This document shows positions 1 through 9,084 of a DNA stretch of 64,000 nucleotides, piece by piece (positions within the stretch are counted from its first letter, which is position 1; each line of letters begins with the position of its first letter). The translations under genes were made by a program, and so were the position numbers. The notes under the pieces were generated by a model that saw nothing but the letters and a program-made list of their open reading frames with translations, was not told the origin of the DNA and did not search any database. Source of the stretch: Bacteroidota bacterium (GTDB taxonomy: Bacteria; Bacteroidota; Bacteroidia; Palsa-948); assembly GCA_016213405.1 (NCBI GenBank), contig JACRAM010000054.1, positions 1 to 64,000 of the forward strand, in the 5' to 3' direction.

Positions 1-186
1 AAGGGCAAAAATAGAAAAGTTTTAAATAGTGAAATAGTATATAAAAATCTTCAAAAAAAATTTGGAGATAACACAGAATCTGTCTGCTCAGTGTTCTCTG
101 TGTTAAAGATTTTTTTCATTCGTAATATATCTAAAATCAAGCACATAAACCCTTATTCGGAATAATGTCTATTAAAATATGGGAAA
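1..186. other. Gene-free window start with a small hairpin
   Basis: No credible coding sequence is visible. An inverted repeat lies at 71-103 with arms ACACAGA and TCTGTGT. It belongs to the same word family (CTCTGCGG/CTCTGTG) as the large palindrome at 54475-54631. The rest is AT-rich and lies downstream of the leftward gene ending at 187. Confidence 0.5.
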
Positions 187-708
187 TCAGAAAACATAAC
201 GAATACTTAGTGCACTATCCCAAAAGCCATAGGGCGCATCACGGTCAGTAACAAAATCAAAAAATGGCTTGACATCAGCCCCAATTGTAAAAGGGATATC
301 CGGAATTTTGTATTCAATTCCGAAAATAAAATCTATTCCAATTGCAATATAATTATGCTCGTGCACATATCCCTGGTTCCATGGACCACCGGTTTTATGC
401 CAATGATCGTAACGATAGCCGCCCCCAAAATGAGCTCCGCCACCATATAACCAAAACAAACCTTCAACATCATCTTTGGTAAAAGCGGGTTTATGAATTT
501 CATATAATCCGGTGATTTGCCATCCGCGATACCTGTAGCCGGAAGAAAGAATTCCTTCTACCGCTTTTCCATCGCTGATAAAATGTTTTAATGAAAGCCC
601 GGATGTCCATCCCCCGCGCAAACCAATTCCTGTTTTATATTCCTGCGCCACAATATTTAGAACATCAATAAAACAAATTAAAACAGAAATAAAAAATATT
701 CTTTTCAT
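187..708 (-). CDS. Putative outer-membrane beta-barrel protein
   Basis: 173 residues. A signal peptide of about 21 residues ends near VAQ. The rest is rich in alternating aromatic and polar residues and glycine (GIGLRGGWTSGLS near the N-terminus, GGGYRYDHWH mid-protein) and ends in an aromatic terminal strand (SIRYVF), the usual signal for insertion by the BAM complex. The size fits a small 8-10 strand barrel. No catalytic motif is visible and the exact function is unknown. It lies 19 bp downstream of another barrel gene on the same strand, so the two are probably co-transcribed. Confidence 0.7.
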   Translation of the reverse strand: MKRIFFISVLICFIDVLNIVAQEYKTGIGLRGGWTSGLSLKHFISDGKAVEGILSSGYRYRGWQITGLYEIHKPAFTKDDVEGLFWLYGGGAHFGGGYRYDHWHKTGGPWNQGYVHEHNYIAIGIDFIFGIEYKIPDIPFTIGADVKPFFDFVTDRDAPYGFWDSALSIRYVF

Positions 709-727
709 AGTTGGTTTTTAATTTATA

Positions 728-1375
728 TTATAATCTTCTGTAAATAATTCCGTTTCCGCCACCGCTTCCGCTATCGCCAAATGAATAGGCAACAGAAATT
801 CCGAACACAAAGTTGTGAGAAGGTTCATCACTTGCAAATAATTTAGTGAGCCCGAAAGCACCTTGAACAGATACTACCAGTTTAAACGGGAACCGGTATC
901 CCCCGCCAAATGCAAGAGCATATTCGGTGGTGTTATAGCCGTACACATTACTCGAATCAATATTTTCTGATGTTGCCGAAGAAGTGACAGTTCCTTTCAT
1001 TTTATCATTAATTAAATATCCAACCTGCGGGCCGAAATTTATAAATCCTTTATCGCCAATACTGATGCTAAGCAAAAGGGGAAAGTCAATGTAGGATAGA
1101 TTGTGTTTCAGAATGGTATCCTTATTTCCGATGGCTGATAAATACTTGTATCCTCTGGTTGCGTATACTATTTCCGGCTGGATTGAAATCTGGTCACTGA
1201 CTTCAAATTTCAAATATACGCCTGAGGAAAATCCTAACTTAAAATTATTTCCAGCGCTGTTTCCACCGCCAATCACATTAGAAAAATTTAATAAGAATTT
1301 CGGACCAGCAGAAACCTGACACTTTACCTGAAAAATAGGGGCAATAAAAATCAATAATGCAACTACTTTCTTCAT
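728..1375 (-). CDS. PorT-family outer-membrane beta-barrel protein
   Basis: 215 residues with a signal peptide ending near VKCQ. The body follows the pattern of the Bacteroidota outer-membrane barrel family that includes PorT: a GPKFLLNFSN first strand, SSGVYLKFEVSDQISIQPEI in the middle, then repeated amphipathic strands such as GFINFGPQVGYLI. The tail GGGNGIIYRRL follows the last strand and is somewhat atypical. Proteins of this fold anchor or gate surface systems, but this one cannot be assigned to a machine. It is the promoter-proximal gene of the leftward pair and is divergent from the moxR operon. Confidence 0.7.
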   Translation of the reverse strand: MKKVVALLIFIAPIFQVKCQVSAGPKFLLNFSNVIGGGNSAGNNFKLGFSSGVYLKFEVSDQISIQPEIVYATRGYKYLSAIGNKDTILKHNLSYIDFPLLLSISIGDKGFINFGPQVGYLINDKMKGTVTSSATSENIDSSNVYGYNTTEYALAFGGGYRFPFKLVVSVQGAFGLTKLFASDEPSHNFVFGISVAYSFGDSGSGGGNGIIYRRL

Positions 1376-1490
1376 AGAGTCACGAAATTACTCATTATAC
1401 GCAAATATCAATGATTGAAGAACATCTTCAAAACTGTTGCTCTTAACATTTTTTAACAAACTTATGAAAATCGAATCCCCTCCGACACGT

Positions 1491-1498
1491 TAAATTTG
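1491..1498 (+). promoter_or_regulatory. Candidate -7 promoter element of the Bat operon
   Basis: TAAATTTG matches the Bacteroidota -7 consensus TAnnTTTG. It ends 24 bases before the ATG at 1523, which would give a leader of about 20 nt. No good -33 TTTG lies at the usual spacing, so support rests on one element and its position ahead of a tightly packed eight-gene operon. Confidence 0.35.
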
Positions 1499-1522
1499 CA
1501 GACAACAAAAAAAGATAAAACT

Positions 1523-2509
1523 ATGACTGACATTAAAGAACTCAACGACCGCATTCAGCGCGAAAGCGCTTTCATTGACCTCATCAACCTTGAAATGGAC
1601 AAAGTGATTGTAGGGCAGAAATACATGGTTGACCGATTGCTCATCGGCCTGCTTTCCAACGGGCACATTCTTCTGGAAGGTGTTCCGGGTCTGGCAAAAA
1701 CGCTGGCGATAAAATCACTGGCGTCATGCATTCATGCAGACTTCAGCCGAATTCAATTCACTCCTGATTTGCTTCCGGCAGATTTAATCGGAACACTGAT
1801 TTACAATCAGAAGAAAGAAGAATTCACTGTGCGAAGAGGTCCCATCTTCTCAAATTTTATTCTTGCAGATGAAATCAACCGCGCTCCCGCAAAAGTGCAA
1901 AGCGCACTGCTCGAAGCGATGCAGGAAAGGCAAGTCACGATTGGAGATACCACGTTCAAACTTCCTGAACCGTTTCTTGTTCTTGCTACACAGAACCCGA
2001 TTGAACAGGAAGGAACCTATCCGCTTCCGGAAGCACAAGTAGACCGCTTCATGCTGAAAGTTGTAATCGGATATCCAGGTAAAGAAGAAGAAAAGAAAAT
2101 TATCCGCATGAACATTGGTGAAAGTTATCCTTTTGCTTCCCGCATTCTAAAACCGGAAGACATTGTTAAGGCGAGGAATATTGTCCGCGAAGTTTACATG
2201 GATGAAAAAATTGAAAAATATATTGTGGATATTGTTTTCGCTACAAGAAATCCTACAGAATATAAACTTTCAAAATTCGCTTCGCTGATTAGCTATGGCG
2301 CTTCGCCCCGTGCCAGCATCAATCTTGCGCTTGCTTCTAAAGCCTATGCGTTCATCAAACGCAGAGGATATGTTATTCCTGAAGACGTGCGGGCAATTTG
2401 TCAGGATGTGCTCCGCCATCGTATTGGATTAACTTATGAAGCAGAAGCAGAAAATATTACAAGTGAAAATATGGTGAGTGAGATTTTGAATACAGTGGAG
2501 GTGCCGTAA
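1523..2509 (+). CDS. MoxR-family AAA+ ATPase
   Basis: 328 residues from ATG 1523. An upstream TTG at 1496 keeps the frame open but overlaps the putative promoter, so the ATG is preferred. Walker A is GVPGLAKT, Walker B is ILADEINRA, and the sensor region includes ATQNPIEQEGTYPLPEAQ, all diagnostic of MoxR ATPases. A C-terminal lid domain follows. MoxR proteins act as chaperone-like ATPases that work with von Willebrand A (VWA) proteins encoded beside them. Here the next seven genes encode a DUF58 protein, a membrane protein, two VWA proteins and BatC-E, the classical aerotolerance-type arrangement. The stop is 1 bp before the next ATG, implying translational coupling. Confidence 0.9.
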   Translation: MTDIKELNDRIQRESAFIDLINLEMDKVIVGQKYMVDRLLIGLLSNGHILLEGVPGLAKTLAIKSLASCIHADFSRIQFTPDLLPADLIGTLIYNQKKEEFTVRRGPIFSNFILADEINRAPAKVQSALLEAMQERQVTIGDTTFKLPEPFLVLATQNPIEQEGTYPLPEAQVDRFMLKVVIGYPGKEEEKKIIRMNIGESYPFASRILKPEDIVKARNIVREVYMDEKIEKYIVDIVFATRNPTEYKLSKFASLISYGASPRASINLALASKAYAFIKRRGYVIPEDVRAICQDVLRHRIGLTYEAEAENITSENMVSEILNTVEVP

Positions 2510-2510
2510 A

Positions 2511-3407
2511 ATGGAAACGACAGAACTATTAAAGAAAGTTAGAAAGATTGAAATAAAGACAAGAGGTCTTTCCAGCCAGATTTTTTCCGGAGAGTACCAC
2601 AGCGCGTTCAAGGGAAGAGGAATGGCGTTCAGCGAAGTGCGCGAGTATCAGCCGGGCGATGATATCCGTGCCATTGACTGGAATGTAACAGCACGGTTTA
2701 ACAGTCCGTTCATTAAAATATTTGAAGAAGAGCGAGAACTCACAGTGATGCTTCTGGTGGATGTGAGCGCTTCAGAAAATTTTGGAACGCAAAAGCAAAT
2801 CAAGAAGGATCTAATGACTGAAATCTGCGCGGTGCTTGCCTTTTCTGCCATTCAGAACAATGATAAGATAGGCATGATTTTATTTTCTGATAAGATTGAG
2901 AAATTCATTCCGCCCAAGAAGGGACGTTCGCACATTTTAAGAATCATCAGAGAACTCATCAACTTCACTCCCGAATCTTCGGGAACAGATATTGAACTGG
3001 CTCTGAAATATTTCACCAACGTAATTAAGAAGCGAAGCATTGCTTTCCTGCTTTCAGATTTCATTGACGAAAAACTTACCCGCGAAAACAAACGCGACAG
3101 CGATGCGCTTAAAATCGCAAACAAGAAACATGATTTGGTTGCCTTGCAAATTACTGACAAAAGAGAAAAAGAACTTCCTGATGTCGGATTGATTCGCGCA
3201 CTGGATGCTGAAACAGGAAAACTAAAATGGGTTGATACCGGCAATCTGAAAATCCGCCAGCAGTATTCAAGAACATCAGCAAAACGTGATGCACGTCTCA
3301 AAGAAATTTTCACCCGATGCGGAATTGATTCTACCACCATCGGCACATCTGAATCCTATATAAAGCCATTGATGAATTTGTTTAAGAAACGAGAAAGTAA
3401 AAGATGA
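2511..3407 (+). CDS. DUF58 domain protein of the Bat operon
   Basis: 298 residues, soluble, with no signal peptide. The family signature EVREYQPGDDIRAIDWNVTA is near residues 45-64. It is followed by a VWA-like fold whose metal site reads LVDVSAS, so divalent metal binding is plausible. DUF58 proteins almost always sit next to MoxR ATPases and are thought to be their partners. The biochemical role is unproven. It starts 1 bp after moxR and overlaps the next gene by 4 bp (ATGA), so it is part of one coupled message. Confidence 0.88.
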   Translation: METTELLKKVRKIEIKTRGLSSQIFSGEYHSAFKGRGMAFSEVREYQPGDDIRAIDWNVTARFNSPFIKIFEEERELTVMLLVDVSASENFGTQKQIKKDLMTEICAVLAFSAIQNNDKIGMILFSDKIEKFIPPKKGRSHILRIIRELINFTPESSGTDIELALKYFTNVIKKRSIAFLLSDFIDEKLTRENKRDSDALKIANKKHDLVALQITDKREKELPDVGLIRALDAETGKLKWVDTGNLKIRQQYSRTSAKRDARLKEIFTRCGIDSTTIGTSESYIKPLMNLFKKRESKR

Positions 3408-4516
3408 TTACAAGGCAGAAGGCAGAAGGCAGAAGGCAGATGTTTTTCCCATTCCGAATAAATGGAATGAAAATAATTTTGTCTTTGCTTACATTTTACT
3501 TCTTACTTCCTGTTTCTTACACATTCTCTCAGAACATCACCGCTACCGCAACTTTAGATACCAACACAATCCTCATCGGACAGCAGACAAGACTCAAACT
3601 GAAGGTAGAATACAAAACCGATCAAGGAGAACTAAAAATTGATTTTCCGAAAATTGCAGACACCCTCATCAAGCAGATTGAAGTTGTCAGTCAATCCAAG
3701 ATTGAAAAATTTATTCCTGATTCAAACGACATGAGCACAATGGCGCAAATGCAAACGCTCATCATCACTTCATTTGATTCGGGTTATTATGCAATTCCTC
3801 CTTTCAAATTCGTTGTGAGTGGCGATTCAAACAAAGCACTTGAAACAGAACCTATGCTGTTAACAGTGAATACGGTTGCGGTTGACACTACCAAAAACAT
3901 AATGGACATTAAACCGCCTATTGAAGTTCCGTTCTCATGGAAAGAATATCTGCCTTATGTGTATTGGGGTTTGGGCGCGATTGCGCTTCTGGCATTAATA
4001 ATTTATCTCGTAAAATATTATCTGAAGAAGAGAAAGAAAAAACCATTACCTGAAATTATTATTCCGAAAATTCCTCCTCATATAACTGCTCTTGAGGAAC
4101 TGGAAAAATTAAAAGAAGAAAAACTATGGCAGCAGGGAAAGCTCAAAGAATATCATTCCCGTCTTTCCGACATTATCCGCCAATACATTGAACACAGATT
4201 TTACATCAACGCGATGGAGCAGGTCACGGATGAGATCATGTATTCGTTCCGAACAGCTGATGCAAGCGAAGAACAGAAAATGAAACTGAGAAATATGCTT
4301 TTTCTCTCTGACCTTGTGAAATTTGCAAAAGAACAGCCGCTGCCGAATGAAAATGAATCGAGTTTAACAAACGCGTTTGAATTTGTGATGGCAACGAAGC
4401 AGGAAATAAAGAAAGAAGAAGCCCCTTCCCTAAAGACTACCGCAGGTAGCGAGCATAGCTCAGACAAGGACAATAACTCCCTTCTGGATGGAGGCAAAAC
4501 GAATACCGGGCAATGA
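3404..4516 (+). CDS. Membrane protein between DUF58 and BatA
   Basis: 370 residues. The ATG at 3404 overlaps the DUF58 stop. A second ATG at 3467 begins a cleaner signal peptide (MKIILSLLTF...TFSQ) and may be the real start. The sequence between them is a tandem AGAAGGC repeat, which makes the 21-residue extension suspicious. A periplasmic BatD-like beta domain (residues 45-170) is followed by one transmembrane helix near residues 182-202 and a cytoplasmic helical region rich in Lys/Glu. This matches the unnamed gene found between DUF58 and BatA in Bacteroidota Bat operons. The C-terminal tail after about residue 340 is low-complexity and polar. It overlaps batA by 4 bp. Confidence 0.8.
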   Translation: MITRQKAEGRRQMFFPFRINGMKIILSLLTFYFLLPVSYTFSQNITATATLDTNTILIGQQTRLKLKVEYKTDQGELKIDFPKIADTLIKQIEVVSQSKIEKFIPDSNDMSTMAQMQTLIITSFDSGYYAIPPFKFVVSGDSNKALETEPMLLTVNTVAVDTTKNIMDIKPPIEVPFSWKEYLPYVYWGLGAIALLALIIYLVKYYLKKRKKKPLPEIIIPKIPPHITALEELEKLKEEKLWQQGKLKEYHSRLSDIIRQYIEHRFYINAMEQVTDEIMYSFRTADASEEQKMKLRNMLFLSDLVKFAKEQPLPNENESSLTNAFEFVMATKQEIKKEEAPSLKTTAGSEHSSDKDNNSLLDGGKTNTGQ

Positions 4517-5514
4517 GTTTCTTCAGCAACATATCTTTTGCGCAACCGATGCTCTTGTGGTTATTGGTTCTGATTCCAATTTTAGTGTTTTTCTATATAT
4601 TCAGAAATAATTTCAGCGAGTTCAAAATTTCTTCTTTTGATAATTTTTCAAGCATAGGAAAATCATACAAAGAATACCTGAAGCATTTTATGTTTACGAT
4701 GAAGATGATTGCAGTGGGATTGCTGATTGTTGTCCTTGCGCGGCCGCAATCAAAAACTTCCTGGAAAAACATTACTACAGAAGGTATTGACATCGTTCTC
4801 TCTATGGATATTTCTGCCAGCATGCTTGCAAAAGACTTTAAGCCAAACCGCGTTGAAGCAGCAAAGGAAGTTGCCATTGATTTTATTGATGCGCGCCCAA
4901 ATGACAGAATAGGATTGGTAGTTTTCAGCGGAGAGAGTTTCACGCAATGCCCTCTCACCACCGACCACGCCATCATTAAAAATTTGATGGGCGGTATTCA
5001 CACAGGAATGGTAGCAGACGGAACTGCCATCGGAATGGGGCTTGCCACTTCCGTAAGCAGGATAAAAGACAGCAAGGCAAAAAGCAAAGTCATCATACTT
5101 CTCACGGATGGAGTGAACAACATGGGCGCAGTGGCTCCTCAAACAGCAGCAGACATTGCAAAAGCATTTGGCATTCGGGTTTATACAATCGGTGTCGGCA
5201 CACAAGGGAAAGCATATGCACCCGTGGCGATGTATCCGAACGGACAATATGTTTTTGATTATGTGCCTGTAGAAATTGACGAAAAGATGCTCGGCAACAT
5301 TGCAGACATGACGGGAGGAAAATATTTTCGTGCAACCAGCACCGATAAACTTTCCGCTATTTACAAAGAGATAGACAGAATGGAAAAAACAATTGTGGAA
5401 GAACGGAAACACACGCGCAGAACAGAAGAATTTTTTCCCTTCGCGCTGGCGGCAGGAATTTTGCTGTTACTGGATTTTATATTAAAAAATACTTTACTAA
5501 GAACTTTGCCATAG
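4513..5514 (+). CDS. batA: BatA, membrane-anchored VWA protein
   Basis: 333 residues. Two N-terminal transmembrane helices (about 13-32 and 58-77) precede a VWA domain with an intact metal-ion site: DISAS near residue 97, a threonine in the DGTAIG segment, and LLTDGVNN. One C-terminal helix (about 312-330) returns to the membrane. VWA domains bind protein partners through the metal, and in Bat operons BatA and BatB are thought to form a membrane complex under control of MoxR. A role in aerotolerance was described in Bacteroides fragilis; the molecular substrate is unknown. It directly abuts batB. Confidence 0.88.
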   Translation: MSFFSNISFAQPMLLWLLVLIPILVFFYIFRNNFSEFKISSFDNFSSIGKSYKEYLKHFMFTMKMIAVGLLIVVLARPQSKTSWKNITTEGIDIVLSMDISASMLAKDFKPNRVEAAKEVAIDFIDARPNDRIGLVVFSGESFTQCPLTTDHAIIKNLMGGIHTGMVADGTAIGMGLATSVSRIKDSKAKSKVIILLTDGVNNMGAVAPQTAADIAKAFGIRVYTIGVGTQGKAYAPVAMYPNGQYVFDYVPVEIDEKMLGNIADMTGGKYFRATSTDKLSAIYKEIDRMEKTIVEERKHTRRTEEFFPFALAAGILLLLDFILKNTLLRTLP

Positions 5515-6546
5515 ATGTACAGGATAGACAACATAGAATATTTATACGGACTCGCGCTCATTCCCGTGCTGATACTTCTTTATGTGCTCATGCGCTTATG
5601 GAGAAAAAAAGCGCTGAAACAAATGGGCGACATTGAGATTATTTCGCAAATGATGCCGATGGTTTCATCAGGAAAACCAACCCTGAGATTTATTTTATTT
5701 CTTATTGCGATTTTATTTTTGATTTTCGGGTTGGTGAATCCGCAGATCGGCTCCAAACTGGAAGAAGTAAAACGCGAAGGTTCTGATATCGTTATCTGTC
5801 TTGACGTTTCCAACAGCATGATGGCAGAAGATTTCAAGCCGAACCGTTTGGCGAAAGCAACACAGTCCATAGAAAAACTCATAGACAAACTGAACAATGA
5901 CCGAATCGGGTTAATTGTTTTTGCAGGAGATGCGTTTGTGCAGCTTCCCATCACAAGCGATTACGCAGCAGCAAAACTTTTTCTTGAAAACGTCAGTTGC
6001 GATGCAGTGCCCGTTCAGGGAACCGTTATCAGTTCAGCCATTGAACTCGCCATGAAATCTTTCGGAACGGAAGAAGGAAAAAATAAATCCATTATAATAA
6101 TTACAGACGGAGAATCACACGAAGACGATGCGGTGGCTGCTGCTACTGCAGCAGCGGAAAAAGGCGTAGTGATAAATACTATCGGCATCGGCACACCTGA
6201 AGGAGTCCCGATTCCTGTTTATAAAAATAAAATTCAGGCGGGATACAGAAAAGACAGGGAAGGCAATACTGTAATAACAAAACTTAACGAAAGCGCCTTA
6301 CGGGAAATCGCTTCAGTAGGAAACGGTGTTTACATCCGCGCATCGCAGGCTGAAATAGGTTTACTTGCACTCCTTGAACGAATTAATAAACTTGAAAAGA
6401 AAACTTTTGATTCAAAGATGTATACCGACTACGAAGACCGATTCCAGATATTCATTGCTGTTGCGCTGTTGTTTCTCATCATTGAATCCATTCTCACCGA
6501 AAGAAAAAGCCTTTGGTGGGAACGAATGTTTAAAACGAAAGAATGA
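5515..6546 (+). CDS. batB: BatB, membrane-anchored VWA protein
   Basis: 343 residues and a clear paralogue of BatA. Transmembrane helices lie at about 9-27 and 59-77, then a VWA domain with metal-site DVSNS near residue 96, GTVISSA, and IITDGESHEDD, then a C-terminal helix near 306-324. The ATG follows the batA stop without a gap. In other organisms BatA and BatB co-purify; here the pairing is inferred from gene order. The segment AAAATAAAEKG is alanine-rich but within normal variation. It overlaps batC by 4 bp. Confidence 0.88.
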   Translation: MYRIDNIEYLYGLALIPVLILLYVLMRLWRKKALKQMGDIEIISQMMPMVSSGKPTLRFILFLIAILFLIFGLVNPQIGSKLEEVKREGSDIVICLDVSNSMMAEDFKPNRLAKATQSIEKLIDKLNNDRIGLIVFAGDAFVQLPITSDYAAAKLFLENVSCDAVPVQGTVISSAIELAMKSFGTEEGKNKSIIIITDGESHEDDAVAAATAAAEKGVVINTIGIGTPEGVPIPVYKNKIQAGYRKDREGNTVITKLNESALREIASVGNGVYIRASQAEIGLLALLERINKLEKKTFDSKMYTDYEDRFQIFIAVALLFLIIESILTERKSLWWERMFKTKE

Positions 6547-7244
6547 AAAATATGAAACATATTTTATTTCTTGGCTCCTTTTTGGCTCTTGGCGCCATCG
6601 CGTTTGCGCAAGACGATGAACGAAAACTTGTTCGCGAAGGAAATACATTGTACAAGGACAAAAAATATGCCGATGCTCAAAAGAATTATCTTGACGCGCT
6701 CGGCAAGCAGTCAAATTCTTACAGAGGGGCTTTCAATCTTGGGGATTCGTATTATAAGCAGGGAAAATACAAAGAAGCCACCGAGCAGTTTGAAATGCTC
6801 ACCGCAAGAAAAACGAGCGATGATACTCTTTCAAAAGTATTTCACAATCTCGGCAACTCGTATCTGAAGCAAAAGGAATTTGAGAAAAGCGTTAACGCGT
6901 ATAAAAACGCGATGAAGAAAAATGATTCCGATGAAGAAACGAGATACAATCTTGCCTATGCACAGAAGATGCTGCAGCAGCAGCAACAGCAGCAAAAACA
7001 GGATAAAGACAAAAAAGATAAAGATAAAAAGGACCAGGATAAAAAAGACAAAGACAAAAAAGACGACAAGAAGAAAGATCAGAAAAAAGACCAGAAGCAG
7101 GAACAACAGCAGCAGCAAAATATTTCTAAAGAAGACGCGCAGCGATTACTGGAAGCAATGAACAACGATGAAAAAAAATTGCGCGACAAGATGAACGAGA
7201 AAAAAGTAAAAGCAGCGCGCGGGCAAATAGAAAAAGACTGGTAA
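6543..7244 (+). CDS. batC: BatC, periplasmic TPR protein with a Lys/Asp/Gln-rich tail
   Basis: 233 residues with a signal peptide ending near AFAQ. Residues 28-145 hold tetratricopeptide (TPR) repeats (for example GNTLYKDKKYADAQKNYLDAL and NLGNSYLKQKEFEKSVNAY). From about 146 to 195 comes a very low-complexity run of K, D and Q, then a short charged helix. BatC is expected to be a periplasmic scaffold for the BatA/B complex. The charged run is longer and purer than needed for a linker, and its DNA is almost all A and G on the coding strand, so the tract length may vary between strains. Confidence 0.85.
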   Translation: MKNMKHILFLGSFLALGAIAFAQDDERKLVREGNTLYKDKKYADAQKNYLDALGKQSNSYRGAFNLGDSYYKQGKYKEATEQFEMLTARKTSDDTLSKVFHNLGNSYLKQKEFEKSVNAYKNAMKKNDSDEETRYNLAYAQKMLQQQQQQQKQDKDKKDKDKKDQDKKDKDKKDDKKKDQKKDQKQEQQQQQNISKEDAQRLLEAMNNDEKKLRDKMNEKKVKAARGQIEKDW

Positions 7245-7254
7245 ACATCTACGA

Positions 7255-9084
7255 ATGAACAACACAAAAAAATATTTCTTCCTCTTATTAGCTCTGCTGA
7301 CAAGTTGTGTTTTGTTCGCTCAGAAATTCACTGCATCGGTAAATAAAAACAAAGTAACAGTTGGAGAAGTATTTCAGCTGGACTTCACCATTAACGCAAG
7401 CGGAAAAAGTTTCACGCCACCCTCATTCAACGATTTCAATGTGTATTCGGGACCGAATCAATCTTCCAGTGTGCAGATAGTTAACGGAAGCATGAGCCAG
7501 TCCATCACCCTCTCGTACTATCTCGCGGCAAAAAAAGAAGGAACATTCACTATTGGCGCTGCAAGCATCACGGTCGGAACTAATACATTGCAATCTAATC
7601 CTATCAGCATAGAAGTCGTAAAAGGAAACACACAGGCGCAAACACAAACTCAAAGCGGAAATCAGAATCAAACCAGAGCGCAGGCAACCAGCGATAATCT
7701 TTTCGCGAGAACTATTGTAAGCAAATCAAAAGTGTATGCAGGAGAGCAAATCACCATCACGCACAAAGTGTACACACGCATGAACCTGAAAGGATTTCAG
7801 GACGTTAAGTTTCCTTCTTATAACGGGTTCTGGGCGCAGGAAGTAGGAAGAAATGCCCAATATGAAGTTACCACTGAAAATATTGGAGGAGTCGCCTACA
7901 ATGTGGTGGAAGTAAAAAAAGCATTTCTGTTTGCTCAGCGAAGCGGCAAGATTGAAATTGAGCCGATGGAAGTTCAGTGTGTAGTGCGCGAGAAATCCGG
8001 AAAAAGAAACGACCCCTTTGAACAATTCTTCGGCAACGACCCGTTCTTCGGTGGAATGAGTTCATATAAAGATGTTCTTTACACAGTAAAAAGCAATGCA
8101 GTAACAATAGATGTAACTCCGCTTCCTGAAGCAACCAAGCCGGCAGATTTTCCGGGAGCGGTTGGAAATTTTTCCATCAACGCTGCGATTGACAAAGACA
8201 AAGTGAAAGCCAATGAAGGAATCAATCTCAAGATAACTATTTCCGGAAAAGGAAATCTCAAACTGATCGATGCGCCCAAGATGACCTTCCCCGATGAGTT
8301 TGAAACGTATGACCCCAAGACAAATGAAAATATTTCGGTAAGCGAAGGAGGAGTGACAGGAAGCAAAACATTTGAATACCTCCTCATTCCCCGGCACGAA
8401 GGCATTTACAAAATCCAGCCGAACGATTTCAATTACTTTGATGCTGATAAAAAAACCTATGTAAAACTTCCGTCAAAAGAATTTACCATCACTGTGGAGA
8501 AAGGCGAAGGCGGGACCTCTGCAACAATGCCTTCCATTTCTAGCGTTGTGAAAGAAGATGTAAAAATGGTGGGCAACGACATACGCTACATCAAAACAGG
8601 AGACATCATCCTCACAAAGAAAGGAGAATACTTTTTCGGTTCGTCAGGTTTCATAGCGGGATTTGGGGTGCCTCCCTTGCTCTTTCTTGTGTTCCTGCTT
8701 TTGAGGAGAGAACATATTAAAAGGAACAGCGATTTGGTTTTAGTGAAGAAGAGAAGAGCAAGCCGCATCGCAAAAAAACAACTGGCAAAAGCAGAAAGGT
8801 CAATGAAGGAAAATGACAAAGAAAATTTCTTCGTGAATGTTCTGTCAGCGCTGTATAATTACACAGGCAACAAGATGAACATACCGGTGGCAGAACTCTC
8901 AAAAGAAAAAGTGGTGGAAGTGCTGAAAGAAAAAAATGTGGCAGAAGAAACCATCCATGAACTTGTAACCCTTTTGGATGAATGTGAATTCGCAAGATAC
9001 GCACCCGGACTGCAATCAGGAAATCTGAATGAAGTTTATTCGAGAGCAGAAAACATCATAACAAAAATTGAAGATGCAATATAG
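7255..9084 (+). CDS. batD: BatD family protein
   Basis: 609 residues. A signal peptide ends near LFAQ. Successive beta-sandwich modules follow, with a Q/T/N-rich linker at about 122-142. One transmembrane helix is near 464-482 (GFIAGFGVPPLLFLVFLLL), and a cytoplasmic helical tail closes the protein. The motif SAYYL-like SYYLAAKKEGTFTIG is typical of BatD. It probably presents a large periplasmic domain within the Bat complex. It lies 10 bp after batC, and its end overlaps batE by 17 bp, so the batE start lies inside batD. Confidence 0.87.
   Translation: MNNTKKYFFLLLALLTSCVLFAQKFTASVNKNKVTVGEVFQLDFTINASGKSFTPPSFNDFNVYSGPNQSSSVQIVNGSMSQSITLSYYLAAKKEGTFTIGAASITVGTNTLQSNPISIEVVKGNTQAQTQTQSGNQNQTRAQATSDNLFARTIVSKSKVYAGEQITITHKVYTRMNLKGFQDVKFPSYNGFWAQEVGRNAQYEVTTENIGGVAYNVVEVKKAFLFAQRSGKIEIEPMEVQCVVREKSGKRNDPFEQFFGNDPFFGGMSSYKDVLYTVKSNAVTIDVTPLPEATKPADFPGAVGNFSINAAIDKDKVKANEGINLKITISGKGNLKLIDAPKMTFPDEFETYDPKTNENISVSEGGVTGSKTFEYLLIPRHEGIYKIQPNDFNYFDADKKTYVKLPSKEFTITVEKGEGGTSATMPSISSVVKEDVKMVGNDIRYIKTGDIILTKKGEYFFGSSGFIAGFGVPPLLFLVFLLLRREHIKRNSDLVLVKKRRASRIAKKQLAKAERSMKENDKENFFVNVLSALYNYTGNKMNIPVAELSKEKVVEVLKEKNVAEETIHELVTLLDECEFARYAPGLQSGNLNEVYSRAENIITKIEDAI

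Noticed and set aside
3413-3436. AGAAGGC tandem as a functional N-terminal extension
   Set aside because: The extension is basic and lies before a normal signal peptide start at 3467; more likely untranslated or tolerated repeat sequence.
4750-5412. 220-codon ORF antisense to batA
   Set aside because: A shadow of the well-supported VWA gene; Cys/His-rich composition typical of antisense frames.
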